From Alphaproteobacteria bacterium (GTDB lineage Bacteria > Pseudomonadota > Alphaproteobacteria > Micavibrionales > CSBR16-224): 7,236 bases of DNA. The notes beneath the pieces are model-generated. The model was not told the origin of the DNA. It made no database searches and saw nothing but the letters and a program-made list of their open reading frames with translations. How positions within the stretch are numbered: position 1 is the first letter of the stretch; every line of letters begins with the position of its first letter. A program made the translations under genes and the position numbers. Below, piece by piece: positions 7,123 through 7,236 of the stretch. The stretch is taken from assembly GCA_007116755.1 (NCBI GenBank), contig SKHU01000181.1:1-7236 (forward strand), read 5' to 3'.

Positions 7123-7236
7123 CCCCCTCTCCCCTTTGCGGGAGAGGGTTGGGGTGAGGGGGATTAAAATTTATAAATTCTCCCCCTCACCTCTGTCACT
7201 TCGTGACATCTCCTCTCCCGCAAAGGGGAGAGGAGA
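7123..7236. repeat. REP/BIME-like intergenic element: two inverted hairpin repeats
   Basis: Two related units face each other around an AT-rich centre (about 7164-7181). The left unit has a perfect 9-bp stem, CCCTCTCCC (7125-7133) with GGGAGAGGG (7140-7148), and loop CTTTGC. The right unit, on the opposite strand, has an 11-bp stem (7209-7219 with 7226-7236) and the same loop read in reverse complement. Both share a GGTGAGGGGGA tail towards the centre. The right unit has an extra small hairpin, TGTCAC (7194-7199) with GTGACA (7203-7208). The arrangement resembles the dispersed CCCTCTCCC-type palindromic elements seen in many proteobacterial genomes. It may continue past the window. No coding sequence is seen in it. 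Confidence 0.85.

Noticed and set aside
7123..7236. CRISPR array or Rho-independent terminator array
   Set aside because: There are only two units, in opposite orientation and with no spacer-repeat periodicity, and the hairpins are not followed by T-runs.

Overview
The window looks like a chromosomal segment from a Gram-negative proteobacterium, most plausibly an alphaproteobacterium. The base composition is moderately GC-rich by eye (not computed), there is an exported periplasmic-type protein, a CoA-acylating MmsA and an Asd of proteobacterial type. The lineage is an inference from general gene content, and no single marker fixes it.

Layout from left to right. (1) Positions 1-186, minus strand: the first 62 codons of aspartate-semialdehyde dehydrogenase (asd), cut by the window edge. 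(2) A T-rich spacer (187-266) that carries a 16-bp direct repeat. (3) Positions 267-2237, plus strand: a large hybrid histidine kinase with HisKA, HATPase, two receiver domains and an HPt domain. It has no recognisable sensor domain and probably no membrane anchor. (4) An 88-bp gap with a TATAAT box and a strong Shine-Dalgarno. (5) Positions 2326-5484, plus strand: a 1052-residue exported protein I cannot assign to a family. It has a signal peptide, about 500 residues of repeated coiled coil, a long Gln/Pro-rich linker and a compact C-terminal domain holding the only two cysteines. (6) A hairpin at 5515-5551 that can terminate transcription from both sides. (7) Positions 5569-7068, minus strand: complete CoA-acylating methylmalonate-semialdehyde dehydrogenase (mmsA). 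(8) Positions 7123-7236: two copies of a hairpin-forming intergenic repeat in inverted orientation, running to the window end.

The genes do not form one pathway. asd (Lys/Thr/Met and peptidoglycan precursor synthesis) and mmsA (valine and inositol catabolism) are housekeeping or metabolic genes that flank a two-gene plus-strand block of signalling kinase and exported coiled-coil protein. The kinase and the coiled-coil gene are co-oriented, but the gap and the possible promoter suggest the second can be transcribed on its own. The coiled-coil protein is the least explained item. No defence system, CRISPR array, tRNA, rRNA or transposase is visible.
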